46,936 bases of DNA from Myxococcales bacterium (lineage in GTDB: Bacteria > Myxococcota_A > Polyangia > Palsa-1104 > JAEUJZ01): positions 1 through 46,936 of the forward strand of contig JAEUJZ010000083.1 of NCBI GenBank assembly GCA_016794505.1, read 5' to 3'. The stretch's first letter is position 1. Each line of letters starts with the position of its first letter. The notes beneath the pieces are model-generated. The model was not told where the DNA came from and did not search any database. It was given only the letters and a program-made list of their open reading frames with translations. Positions 1-7,812 of the stretch are shown here, piece by piece. The position numbers and the translations under genes were made by a program.

Positions 1-364
1 GTTCGCGTCGCGTTGGGCTGTTCGCGCCGTTACGCGTGTCCACTTCGTGATGCTGGCTGCAATGGCTGCGGTGATCACTGCGTAGACGGTCTCACGACCC
101 GCTGCGATGCCAGCATCAGACGCGGCGCGTTGGTGGTAGCGGGGCTGGCAGCGATCGGGACGTCTCGACAGCCTGCGGAACTGGCCGTGATTGGTTTCGC
201 GTTCGCCCGTGCGTGTCACCGAGACTGCATGGCCGCGTCAGCTCAAGTCGCTGACCTGCCTGTCGGTAACGCCCGCTCAAGCGAACACGGAGTATTCTCG
301 TTCGCGGCCTGGCCAACTCCGTAACGTCGTGACGCCCCCTGCGTCACGGCTGCGTCACGGCTAC
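1..364. other. Stretch without a supportable gene
   Basis: Open frames exist on both strands but none shows a ribosome-binding site, a recognisable domain or consistent codon bias. The sequence leads into the 12-bp repeat array. I see nothing else here. Confidence 0.4.
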
Positions 365-376
365 CGCCATTGGGGT

Positions 377-496
377 GGCCATTTGCGCGGCCATTTGGGT
401 GGCCATTTGGGTGGCCATTTGCGCGGCCATTTGGGTGGCCATTTGAGTGGCCATTTGGGTGGCCATTTGGGTGGCCATTTGCGCGGCCATTTGCGC
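377..496 (+). repeat. Tandem array of ten 12-bp repeats
   Basis: Ten consecutive 12-bp units read GGCCATTTG followed by GGT, CGC or, once, AGT. A degenerate unit precedes the array at 365-376 and another follows from 497. Variation is confined to the last three bases. The period keeps every frame open, so forward frames read as four-residue repeats (Gly-His-Leu-Gly/Arg in one frame), but nothing supports translation. There are no unique spacers, so it is not a CRISPR array. An inverted set of the same unit lies at 615-746. Confidence 0.95.
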
Positions 497-614
497 GGCC
501 ATGCTCGACGGGTGCTTAGCAAGATTCGCACCCAGCCGGAACCGTGAGTGTTCTCAGCGACTTGGTCTAACTTTTGGGCACTTCAGAAAATTCGACAATG
601 GCCGCGTTTGCGCC

Positions 615-746
615 GCGCAAATGGCCACCCAAATGGCCGCGCAAATGGCCACGCAGATGGCGTCGTAAGTGGCCACAGACTTGGCGTCGCAAGTGGCCAC
701 AGACTTGGCGTCGCAGCTAGCCACAGAAGCGGCGTCGCAGATGAGC
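615..746 (-). repeat. Inverted, degenerating array of the same 12-bp repeat
   Basis: Units at 615-626, 627-638 and 639-650 are exact reverse complements of the units at 377-496 (for example GCGCAAATGGCC and ACCCAAATGGCC). From 651 to 746 the 12-bp phase continues with increasing divergence. This produces a secondary 24-bp periodicity in which GTGGCCACAGACTTGGCGTC recurs. The two arrays therefore form a long imperfect inverted repeat around a spacer of about 118 bp. Confidence 0.9.
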
Positions 747-915
747 GCGGCGCTGGTTACAGAGTGACGACAGGCCCGTCACGAATCGGCGCGCAACTCG
801 CTACGAGGAGCCTGTCCGTTCGGGACTTGGCGTGACGGCGTGCTTGGCCAGCAAGAAGGATTTCTGAGCAACCTCGACGCACGACCGCTCCAGCGCGGTT
901 GGCTGCGCAACATAC

Positions 916-1035
916 TGGAGAGCGCAGGGCCTCAGTCTCAACAAGATCGCGATCAAGCTCGCAGAGAGCGGCCACAAGCCGAAGCGGGGTGGTCAGTGGT
1001 TCGCGCAGACAGTGAAGCTGCTCCTGATCTCGTAA
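916..1035 (+). pseudogene. C-terminal fragment of a serine-recombinase-like protein
   Basis: One frame ending in TAA at 1033-1035 reads through GLSLNKIAIKLAESG, then KPKRGGQWFAQTVK. This resembles the segment after the catalytic domain of resolvase/invertase proteins, where a short helix-turn-helix precedes a Gly-Gly-x-Trp motif and a final helix. No catalytic domain or start lies upstream in the same frame, so this is a remnant. It sits at the left edge of the defence genes. The family call rests on a short motif and could be wrong. Confidence 0.4.
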
Positions 1036-1122
1036 CAGGCGGCGCGAGCGCGGGGCAGATAGTGGATCGTGGCCCCGCCAAGGTCCGAAGTGGGTTCTCT
1101 GTGCTCCGATTGCAGTGAGCCG

Positions 1123-2514
1123 CTAGAGCTTGCGACCGGGTGCGCCATTGCTGTCGGAGAATCCGCCTGCTGTCCATGCTGGTAGAGCCGCCGTCTCCAA
1201 TGTGATCTGCACGTAATGAATCTTGAGACCTTCCTTCTCGCGAAGCCGCGCAAGGTATGAACGAGCGGCAGGCGTCAGAGGAGCCGGAGCGGCGACGATC
1301 AACTCTGGCCGGCGCTGGCCGGCGAGCTGCTCGTACCACGCATACTCAAGAAGCTGACCGATGGCGTTGCGGAGCGCGAGACGGGCCTCTGGGTCGGATT
1401 TGACTTCGATAAAGGCATAGAGATCTGGATGTTCAACGACAATATCCACGTGCGCTTTTTCGAGGACCACCGCATCCTCGCCGTATCGCTTTTGGAGCAG
1501 CCCAAACAAGCGATTCTGGATCTTGTTGTGTAACGCGGTGATCGGAGTTGGCCCGACGGGATTTCTCGGGTCGAACTCTTCAGGGCGTAGCTTCCGAGTC
1601 CCGGCCGAAGGTGCGCCGCCGAAGTCAGCCGAATCAGCGGAGTTTAGGTTGTAGCGGTTGAGGTCCCAGACCCTGTGGGTTCGAGGAAGTGGCTCCGGGG
1701 GGTCCGCCACTTCAAGGTGCTCCGGGCGGAAGCGGATATTGAACAGGGTAAAGCCCTCAACATCCGGCTTTAGGGTCGCGGTACTCCCCTTGAGGGCAGT
1801 CACCTCTGTCCGCATCTGTTCGAGTAGGCCGCGCTTCTCAAAAGCGGCTGTAGCCACTCTGGCCTCTTCTTCGGTCAGGATCTCCGCTCGATGGATACGC
1901 CCGACCCAGCATCGCCGCTTGTCAGGGTCGATGGCATAAAGCCCGACGTCTATTATTTCGCCTTCGTGATGAGCCCGATGAGAATGCACCGGCTCTAGGA
2001 ATCCGTAGCGCCAACCGTCAATAGTCAAAAGCTGATTGAAGAGCCACTCCTCATGACCAAAGCCAATTTTGGCGACGAAGCTTGACGGACTTTCTAGCGC
2101 CCTTGCCTCACCTGTGGCACAGCGCCAACCCTGCGAATTCCAGCACACCCGGGCGAGGTATGCGCGCGGTCCCGTGACGAGGCTCAGATTTCGTCGTGAC
2201 ATTGGAGCCGCTGCACGAGCCAGCCCTTTTTCTCCTGTGGCATCGCCGATCCACGGCAGGCTCTGCGAAGATGCGCTTACCGTTAGAGACACGCGTCCAG
2301 GGTCATGCAGGTCAGGTTTCCATCCTGTGAGGATTCCTTGCCGGTAGGACTGGAGGTTTCGACGCTCATGAAGTGCGACATAAACTTGGCCGGGCTTAAG
2401 ATTTCGACGGTCCAAGGCCCAGGCACGGGTTTCAAAGTGACCATCCGGCAGCTCGCTCACCGACTGATTCTTGTGACAGATCAGGTGAATCCCCAGCACT
2501 GAGTGAGCGTTCAT
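1123..2514 (-). CDS. PD-(D/E)XK nuclease-like protein, divergent to the pPIWI-RE cassette
   Basis: This 463-residue protein has no recognised full-length family. Its C-terminal third (about residues 330-445) looks like a restriction-endonuclease fold: D357 in a hydrophobic strand, then E370-V-K372 after a turn, then a helix with the AIGQLLEYAWY pattern seen in PD-(D/E)XK enzymes. The N-terminal two thirds include a block around FGHEEWLF and GWRYGFLEPV that I cannot assign. It may be a target- or modification-recognition domain (inference). The ATG at 2512-2514 is preceded by a strong GGAGGAGG Shine-Dalgarno. It is transcribed away from the pPIWI-RE genes across a 421-bp region with two dyads, so it may belong to the same defence unit or be an independent nuclease. 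Confidence 0.75.
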   Translation of the reverse strand: MNAHSVLGIHLICHKNQSVSELPDGHFETRAWALDRRNLKPGQVYVALHERRNLQSYRQGILTGWKPDLHDPGRVSLTVSASSQSLPWIGDATGEKGLARAAAPMSRRNLSLVTGPRAYLARVCWNSQGWRCATGEARALESPSSFVAKIGFGHEEWLFNQLLTIDGWRYGFLEPVHSHRAHHEGEIIDVGLYAIDPDKRRCWVGRIHRAEILTEEEARVATAAFEKRGLLEQMRTEVTALKGSTATLKPDVEGFTLFNIRFRPEHLEVADPPEPLPRTHRVWDLNRYNLNSADSADFGGAPSAGTRKLRPEEFDPRNPVGPTPITALHNKIQNRLFGLLQKRYGEDAVVLEKAHVDIVVEHPDLYAFIEVKSDPEARLALRNAIGQLLEYAWYEQLAGQRRPELIVAAPAPLTPAARSYLARLREKEGLKIHYVQITLETAALPAWTAGGFSDSNGAPGRKL

Positions 2515-2570
2515 GTCTCCTCCTCCAGCTCAAATTCTAATTGCCAGCGGCATCTGGGAACATCCTTTTT

Positions 2571-2587
2571 CGATACCGTAGGTATCG
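2571..2587. promoter_or_regulatory. Operator-like palindrome CGATACC-GTA-GGTATCG
   Basis: This is a perfect 7-bp inverted repeat with a 3-bp centre, about 57 bp upstream of the leftward nuclease start. The T-run lies on the 5' side of the dyad on the plus strand, and the minus-strand dyad is followed by A residues, so it is not an intrinsic terminator. The HTH region of the first pPIWI-RE protein is a possible binder (inference). Confidence 0.4.
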
Positions 2588-2614
2588 CCACCCCCGTCGA
2601 GAAATGGGCTTCAG

Positions 2615-2647
2615 ATTTTCCGGGGCCGTCGAGGGGTTACGGAAAAT
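2615..2647. promoter_or_regulatory. Inverted repeat ATTTTCCG / CGGAAAAT
   Basis: Perfect 8-bp arms at 2615-2622 and 2640-2647 are separated by 17 bp in the divergent intergenic region. The centre-to-centre spacing of 25 bp is compatible with a dimeric regulator or a weak hairpin. Function unknown. Confidence 0.3.
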
Positions 2648-2910
2648 GTGAGGTCATCGTCGAAGCGGGGGTTCGGGACAGTCATGCGAAGCAACGCTGT
2701 AACCAGCCCTTCGCATCTCTGCCCGTGCCCGCGCTGGGGAGCCCTACTCTCATCCGCGATGGCGCTCAGTCGCCAGGCTCGAGCTATGAGATGGAGTTCG
2801 AAACGGAGCCAGAGGCGAACGCGTTCGCGTGAGGCGCGCGATCGCCGTACAACACGCCAACCTGCGGGCAACCAGAGCCGTTCCTGAGCATGTAGCCAAG
2901 CTGTTTCTTG

Positions 2911-2940
2911 TTGACAATGAGACACTTGGGACAGTATGAG
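2911..2940 (+). promoter_or_regulatory. Candidate sigma-70-type promoter for the pPIWI-RE cassette
   Basis: A perfect TTGACA lies at 2911-2916, and TATGAG at 2935-2940 (four of six matches) sits 18 bp downstream. If used, transcription would begin near 2947, past the ATG at 2936. That would favour the in-frame ATG at 2954 as the real start of the first gene. Confidence 0.35.
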
Positions 2941-4267
2941 GCAGTTGAAACACATGCCAGGTGAAGCGTCCAAAACGTTCAGCGAGCGGTGTCGAACCCT
3001 CTTCGCGGATATCTTAGGCCACGGTCGCCGGTGGAAGACTGCGTGCGCGACCAGCCTCGGGATCGGCCGAGCTACGCTATATCGATATCTTGAGGACGGC
3101 GCGACCATCCCCACCGACGTCCTTACGCGGCTTGCCTCCATCGAGCGGTCCATACGGCCTATGGATGGCCCTGGGACTGCCGACATGGTGCGCCGCTACG
3201 CCAGAGCGCTAGTTGACGTGCAGCAGGTCGTCGATGACATGGGCTCGCTCAAAGCCGGTCTGCCGGCGACGGCACGGCGAATCTTCGATCTAGCCGCTGC
3301 GCTTAACTTCTCGTCCCAAACAACGTGCTGGCCGACCGATATCGCTGGCCTGGTCCAAGCTGCACGGAAGCCGCTATTCGAATGGGTCAGTGACCTTTCT
3401 TGGGATCCCGATGGTGACTTCACTGTCGCTCGTTTTGTCGAAGGTGGGTCCGTGTCGCCCGAATGCGTTCGGCTGGCAGCGCCAGGTGGAGACGTCGACA
3501 CAGAGATGGCGGAGAACGCAGGCTACCTCAAGCTGCGGGCGATCTGTGAATCGCTGGGATCGCCCGCGGAGCGAGACGCTGCGTACGTGGCGTGGAGGCG
3601 CTTCGTGATCCTGCGGCCGGTGCTCTCCAACTGGACCGCCGACGTCTACGCGGACTCTGTCCTCGCTACTCTCGATTCAATCGATGCCCTCGTCGAGCTC
3701 TTCTATCAGCCCGTCCCCGAGGCGTTCGCCCGGTCTGGAAAGCTCCGTCTCTGCACCGTGAGCGGAACGATCCTCCGACTCAACGGAACGGGTTACGAAA
3801 CCGAGTGCCGGGAGCCCACGGCGGTGCAGGCCGCACGGCGAGGGGAGTTCACAGAAATGCCATTCCGCCCAAACATGCTCCAGCTGCGCCGCAGCTTTCG
3901 GATGTTCTGGTGCCTGCCTGGACGGACCGAGCTTGAGCTCGAGCAACGCCTGGTTCATGCAGGGTGGACTTGTCGCATGTGGCCCGAGCTTGATCGTGTG
4001 GATCTTACCGCGACATCGCCCGACGGCCGACGGCGTATCGCCGTCGATGTGAAGGACTACCTGTCACCGGTGCGACTAGCGGCACGGTTCGCTGGGTTCA
4101 AAGAGTACGCTCGCGATCACCAGTGTTTTCTTGTCGTTCCAGACTACGTCCTCGACGCGTCGCCTCTGTACTCGCATCGGTTCGAGGCTCTCCGTGCCTC
4201 GAAGTCTCAATCTCCAGTTTCCGTTCGGACGCTATCTGGACTCATTGACGAGCTAGTGGGCCAATGA
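2936..4267 (+). CDS. pPIWI-RE cassette gene 1: HTH plus restriction-endonuclease-fold protein
   Basis: This 443-residue protein is the first gene of a three-gene overlapping cassette. The N-terminus has an HTH-like segment (about residues 33-60, with a GIGRATLYRYL recognition-helix pattern). The C-terminal 110 residues look like a PD-(D/E)XK nuclease: a helix with ELEQRLVHAGW, then D356, then D371-V-K373, then further strands. This matches the restriction-endonuclease partner described for pPIWI-RE islands, in which one small protein carries the nuclease next to a DinG-type helicase and the PIWI protein. Its stop overlaps the helicase start in an ATGA. The start could be the ATG at 2936 or at 2954 (six residues shorter); the candidate promoter favours 2954. 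Confidence 0.8.
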   Translation: MRQLKHMPGEASKTFSERCRTLFADILGHGRRWKTACATSLGIGRATLYRYLEDGATIPTDVLTRLASIERSIRPMDGPGTADMVRRYARALVDVQQVVDDMGSLKAGLPATARRIFDLAAALNFSSQTTCWPTDIAGLVQAARKPLFEWVSDLSWDPDGDFTVARFVEGGSVSPECVRLAAPGGDVDTEMAENAGYLKLRAICESLGSPAERDAAYVAWRRFVILRPVLSNWTADVYADSVLATLDSIDALVELFYQPVPEAFARSGKLRLCTVSGTILRLNGTGYETECREPTAVQAARRGEFTEMPFRPNMLQLRRSFRMFWCLPGRTELELEQRLVHAGWTCRMWPELDRVDLTATSPDGRRRIAVDVKDYLSPVRLAARFAGFKEYARDHQCFLVVPDYVLDASPLYSHRFEALRASKSQSPVSVRTLSGLIDELVGQ

Positions 4268-7200
4268 GGTCGGAGAAGGAATTCGTAGAGGCGTTTGCCC
4301 GCGCGCTCCGGGCGGTGGATCCTGGCGCTGAGGAGACCCTGGCTTCAGGGGACGTACGCAGGCTTGCCGGTGTTGAGCTCTGCCTGTCATTCCTCAATCG
4401 ATTCCGCCCGGCAGAAGGGCTCTCGGCCGTCCCATTCTTGCTCCTGGGCTTTCCTTCTCTGCTCGGCAGCGGTCGTCGTCGTGATATCGAGGGGGCACTG
4501 GCTGCTGTCCGGCACTTGTGTGGTCGCTTCGCATCGGTGTCAGCATGGGTCGAGGCCTCTGCTTGGCACGCCCAGATCCCCTCGCAGTGGCGCTGCTACC
4601 AAGTGGATTCTGGGGGCATGGTGACTCGTCGATCCGTTGCCCCCACGCGGCTGCTCGATGTGCTTGGGCAGGCTATGGCTGCACCGGTCCCGTGGTCCCA
4701 GGTGAGTCTGCGCGTCGCCTCGCCGGGTGAAGCCCGCGTCTATGTCGACCATCGTAGGAAGACACTCGCGTATCAAGTACCTGTCGTGTCCAAGGACCGG
4801 CAGGCGATGCCGCAGCACGAACTACAGCCACGCTCGATTAATCCGCCGCTGATCCTGCGCTGGCAGGATCTCATGGCTGCCGCCCGCCGAGTCGATTCCC
4901 GCGAGGCGACGGCTGAGTGGCCCGTGGACACGCTCCCACGGCTCCACCTTGCTAGCCGACTCGAGCGGGTCGCTATTGAGCGTGTTGAGGGAACGTTATG
5001 GGACGGTGAGAAACTGACTATCGATGGCGCGACGCATCTCGTTGGCATGCTCTCGTCGGGAAAGTCGACTCTCGTCTGGTCCATCGTATTTGCCACGGCG
5101 TTCGGCGGGGGCGGTCGGCGGATCGTGATGATTGTTCCGGACACCATACAAGGCGCCACGATCACCGCGCGCCTCCGTCGACACGGCGTTCCTTCAACGG
5201 TGCTCTCGAGCGTGCGCAATCGAGAGCACCACTTCGGTGCGATCCAGTGGAGGCATGGGCTGACCTCAGACACTCGATCACTGGACACTCTCGGCGATCT
5301 GACTGAGGGGTTCGGGCTCGCCTGTCCCCTCGACGGTCTGCAACGTGAGCTTGAAGTTGTCGCGGGGGAAGATGGGGCGGTCGTGTGGCCGAAGATGTCC
5401 GAAAAACCCTGCCATCGACTCTACCAGTCGACGCCAAAGGACGACTCGGACGAGAGCGCACGCACCGATGTTGTCGAGGGGGAAGGCCTATCGTGCCCGC
5501 TCTTCGCGGCGTGCCCAGCGCAGGAGCAGCAGCGGAATGCAGTCAGCGCGCAGGTGGTCGTTATGACGCCACAGGCGTTTGTGCACATGACGCCCGACCG
5601 GTGGACGACGCCCAGTCGCATCACGCTTCCCGAACTCCTACAGTACTCGGCTGACCTCGTCATCATGGATGAGGTCGACAGCATTCAGAAAGCATTCGAC
5701 GACGCATTCGCGCCGAGAAGCCCCTTGATGGGCGACGACGACGATGTATATGCCCCCAATATCGGTATGCGCACGTCGGAGGCACTGCGCGCAAGGAGCG
5801 GCCATCAGTTCCGACGCGCAGATAACGCACGTTGGCAGAGCAACTTTCATACGCTCTTCCGGTTGATCGGGACTCTTTACGCGATCCTTCAGCGCGAGGG
5901 AGAGTCGATCGCGGGCTTCTACCGGCACGCTCCGTTCACCTCAGCGGGCATTCTTGGCGAGTTGTGGCGGCTTCGCGAGGGACGTCCACCCGGCGAGGAC
6001 GCTGGCGAGCGCGACATGTACGAGGCTCGTTTCGTCGAAGTCCTCAAGGTCGCCTCGGCGATCGGCCGCTTCTCCCGCGCATCTGCGGTGTCACAGGAGC
6101 CCGGTGACACCGAGGCCGACCCACTGGCCGATTTATCAGACGAGGGCCTCGTCACGGCTGGAACTCGTCTTCGCGAACTGGCCAGGCAGGTCTTGACCAG
6201 CGACTACTACGACGACATCCTGCAAGAGGTTCAGCGCGACCTCGGTGGGACGCTTGCAGCGTTCGACGTGCGTGGGCGCGGTACGGGCCGACGTGATGAA
6301 CTTCTGCTCGACGATCGTTCAAGCGCGGCCGCGATCCTGTTGGCGATCGTCACTGAGCTCGTCCTCGCTCACTACAACTGGCTGGTTCGCGCCCAACCCG
6401 GCGTAGCGCAGGATTTCGAGATCGACGACGGCCAGCTGCTATCGCAGGCCAACAATCTCATGCGTCACTATCGGACCCTGTTGCCCAGCAACCCGGCCGG
6501 TGGTGTATTCGGGCTTTTTTACGACGAACCCCCGACCGAGAAGCGCGGCCAGCTCGGCGGGAAGCTGACACTAGTGAACCATCTGGGCGTTGGACGCCAC
6601 CTCGTGGTCCATCTGCATGATCTACTAGCAGCAGAGGGGCAGGCCGGCCCGCACGTTCTCATGCTTTCTGGCACAAGCTGGGCCGGCGGCAGTCGCAAGG
6701 AATTCGACCCAAGCCTGCGCATGGAGCTCGACGTCGCCTCGCCGACTTACGATGTGCAGGTTCCCGTTCGCGGTGTACTCACGCAGCCCTCGGATGAACT
6801 CCAGGCAATCCGGGAGTCTCGGTTCGCACTCTGTTCGCTCCGAGATGCGCAGGGCAAGCAGTTCGAGATCTCTGGTCTGATGCCTACGCGACGGAGACAG
6901 CTCATTGCTGCCGTGGGAGAACGGCTTGCGACGCCTCAGGAAGGCGGCAATCTGCTCGAACGCCAGTGGGTAAGCATGGAGCGTCACTGGGGAACAAGCG
7001 CGCTGGAGGATCGGCGGCGAGCGCTGCTCGTTGTCAACTCCTACGCCGACGCCGCACTGGTCGCGGATGCGGTAGCCCAAGCACTCTACAGAAATGCCGG
7101 CGTACGAAGGGTTGTCTACGGGCTCGTACGCGATAGCGCGGATGACGAGCGGTCAATCGAGATCACGCCGAAACTGGCCAGGCCACTGCCGCGGTCTCTG

Positions 7201-7812
7201 GTCGAGCGATTCGGAGAGACAGACGAGACGTCCGTGCTCGTCGCCCCGCTGTCCGTCATCGCGCGCGGTCACAACATCCTCAACCGGCACCACCGCGCGG
7301 CCATTTCCACGATCTACTTCCTTCACCGGCCACATCCCCGTCCCGATGATCTTTCGCCAGCGGTGGCACGACTCAACCGCTTTGCCGTCGAGCAGTACGA
7401 CCGAGTTCTGGAGCGCGCTGATGGAGCGGCCGTAGCCGGCCGTGTCCTGAGGGACGGTGCGTCTCGCCTCGTCCGACTGGCGCTTGCCATGCGCGATGGC
7501 TACCCGGCCCTGTCCCCAGTGTTCAAGGCGCAGTTCGCCTGGGATCTCCTCACGCCCTTGTGGCAGACGATCGGACGCGGAATCCGCGGCGGGTGTCCGG
7601 TCTACGTCGGCTTCATCGACGCGAAGTTCGCGCCTCGCAGTTTCGACGGCGGACGAGATGATGCTCATTCCAGCGTTCTGGTGCAGGCGATTCAGCAGCT
7701 CCAGATCGCGATGCGCGACGACCAGACCTCACAGGAGCGGCTCGTTGCCGAGCGGCTTTATCAACCTTTCCACGACGCGCTCGCGCGGACAGAAGGACTT
7801 CTTCATGGCTGA
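4264..7812 (+). CDS. pPIWI-RE cassette gene 2: DinG/XPD-like helicase
   Basis: This 1182-residue superfamily 2 helicase has Walker A GMLSSGKST at residues 261-269, a DEVD-type Walker B at D469-E470 and motif VI QTIGRGIRGG from residue 1101. Cysteines C354, C383, C411 and C417 lie between motifs I and II, where XPD/DinG helicases hold a 4Fe-4S cluster, so iron-sulfur binding is likely. About 250 residues precede the helicase core and probably form the extra N-terminal domain known from pPIWI-RE helicases. It overlaps gene 1 by 4 bp and gene 3 by 8 bp, indicating translational coupling. The expected role is to unwind or remodel DNA or RNA:DNA hybrids for the PIWI and nuclease partners. The biochemistry is inferred from the family. 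Confidence 0.85.
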   Translation: MRSEKEFVEAFARALRAVDPGAEETLASGDVRRLAGVELCLSFLNRFRPAEGLSAVPFLLLGFPSLLGSGRRRDIEGALAAVRHLCGRFASVSAWVEASAWHAQIPSQWRCYQVDSGGMVTRRSVAPTRLLDVLGQAMAAPVPWSQVSLRVASPGEARVYVDHRRKTLAYQVPVVSKDRQAMPQHELQPRSINPPLILRWQDLMAAARRVDSREATAEWPVDTLPRLHLASRLERVAIERVEGTLWDGEKLTIDGATHLVGMLSSGKSTLVWSIVFATAFGGGGRRIVMIVPDTIQGATITARLRRHGVPSTVLSSVRNREHHFGAIQWRHGLTSDTRSLDTLGDLTEGFGLACPLDGLQRELEVVAGEDGAVVWPKMSEKPCHRLYQSTPKDDSDESARTDVVEGEGLSCPLFAACPAQEQQRNAVSAQVVVMTPQAFVHMTPDRWTTPSRITLPELLQYSADLVIMDEVDSIQKAFDDAFAPRSPLMGDDDDVYAPNIGMRTSEALRARSGHQFRRADNARWQSNFHTLFRLIGTLYAILQREGESIAGFYRHAPFTSAGILGELWRLREGRPPGEDAGERDMYEARFVEVLKVASAIGRFSRASAVSQEPGDTEADPLADLSDEGLVTAGTRLRELARQVLTSDYYDDILQEVQRDLGGTLAAFDVRGRGTGRRDELLLDDRSSAAAILLAIVTELVLAHYNWLVRAQPGVAQDFEIDDGQLLSQANNLMRHYRTLLPSNPAGGVFGLFYDEPPTEKRGQLGGKLTLVNHLGVGRHLVVHLHDLLAAEGQAGPHVLMLSGTSWAGGSRKEFDPSLRMELDVASPTYDVQVPVRGVLTQPSDELQAIRESRFALCSLRDAQGKQFEISGLMPTRRRQLIAAVGERLATPQEGGNLLERQWVSMERHWGTSALEDRRRALLVVNSYADAALVADAVAQALYRNAGVRRVVYGLVRDSADDERSIEITPKLARPLPRSLVERFGETDETSVLVAPLSVIARGHNILNRHHRAAISTIYFLHRPHPRPDDLSPAVARLNRFAVEQYDRVLERADGAAVAGRVLRDGASRLVRLALAMRDGYPALSPVFKAQFAWDLLTPLWQTIGRGIRGGCPVYVGFIDAKFAPRSFDGGRDDAHSSVLVQAIQQLQIAMRDDQTSQERLVAERLYQPFHDALARTEGLLHG

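Larger units (their letters stand above)
2515..2935. other. Divergent intergenic region with two dyads
   Basis: This 421-bp region lies between the leftward nuclease gene and the rightward pPIWI-RE cassette. Overlapping frames on both strands have no ribosome-binding sites or domains. It holds two inverted repeats near the left gene (listed separately) and a promoter-like TTGACA close to the first pPIWI-RE gene. Confidence 0.5.

Noticed and set aside
191..547. Open frame encoding Gly-His-Leu repeats
   Set aside because: A 12-bp repeat keeps all frames open. There is no ribosome-binding site, and the flanking codons show no coding bias.
377..746. CRISPR array
   Set aside because: Units are contiguous, with no unique spacers and no cas genes nearby.
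2611..3186. Leftward 191-codon frame
   Set aside because: It overlaps the start of the pPIWI-RE cassette, has no domain, and its composition fits an antisense shadow.
7457..7804. Upstream 116-codon extension of the PIWI-RE protein
   Set aside because: It lies inside the helicase gene and reads as Arg/Ser-rich shadow sequence. The ATG at 7805 has a ribosome-binding site and the usual overlap.
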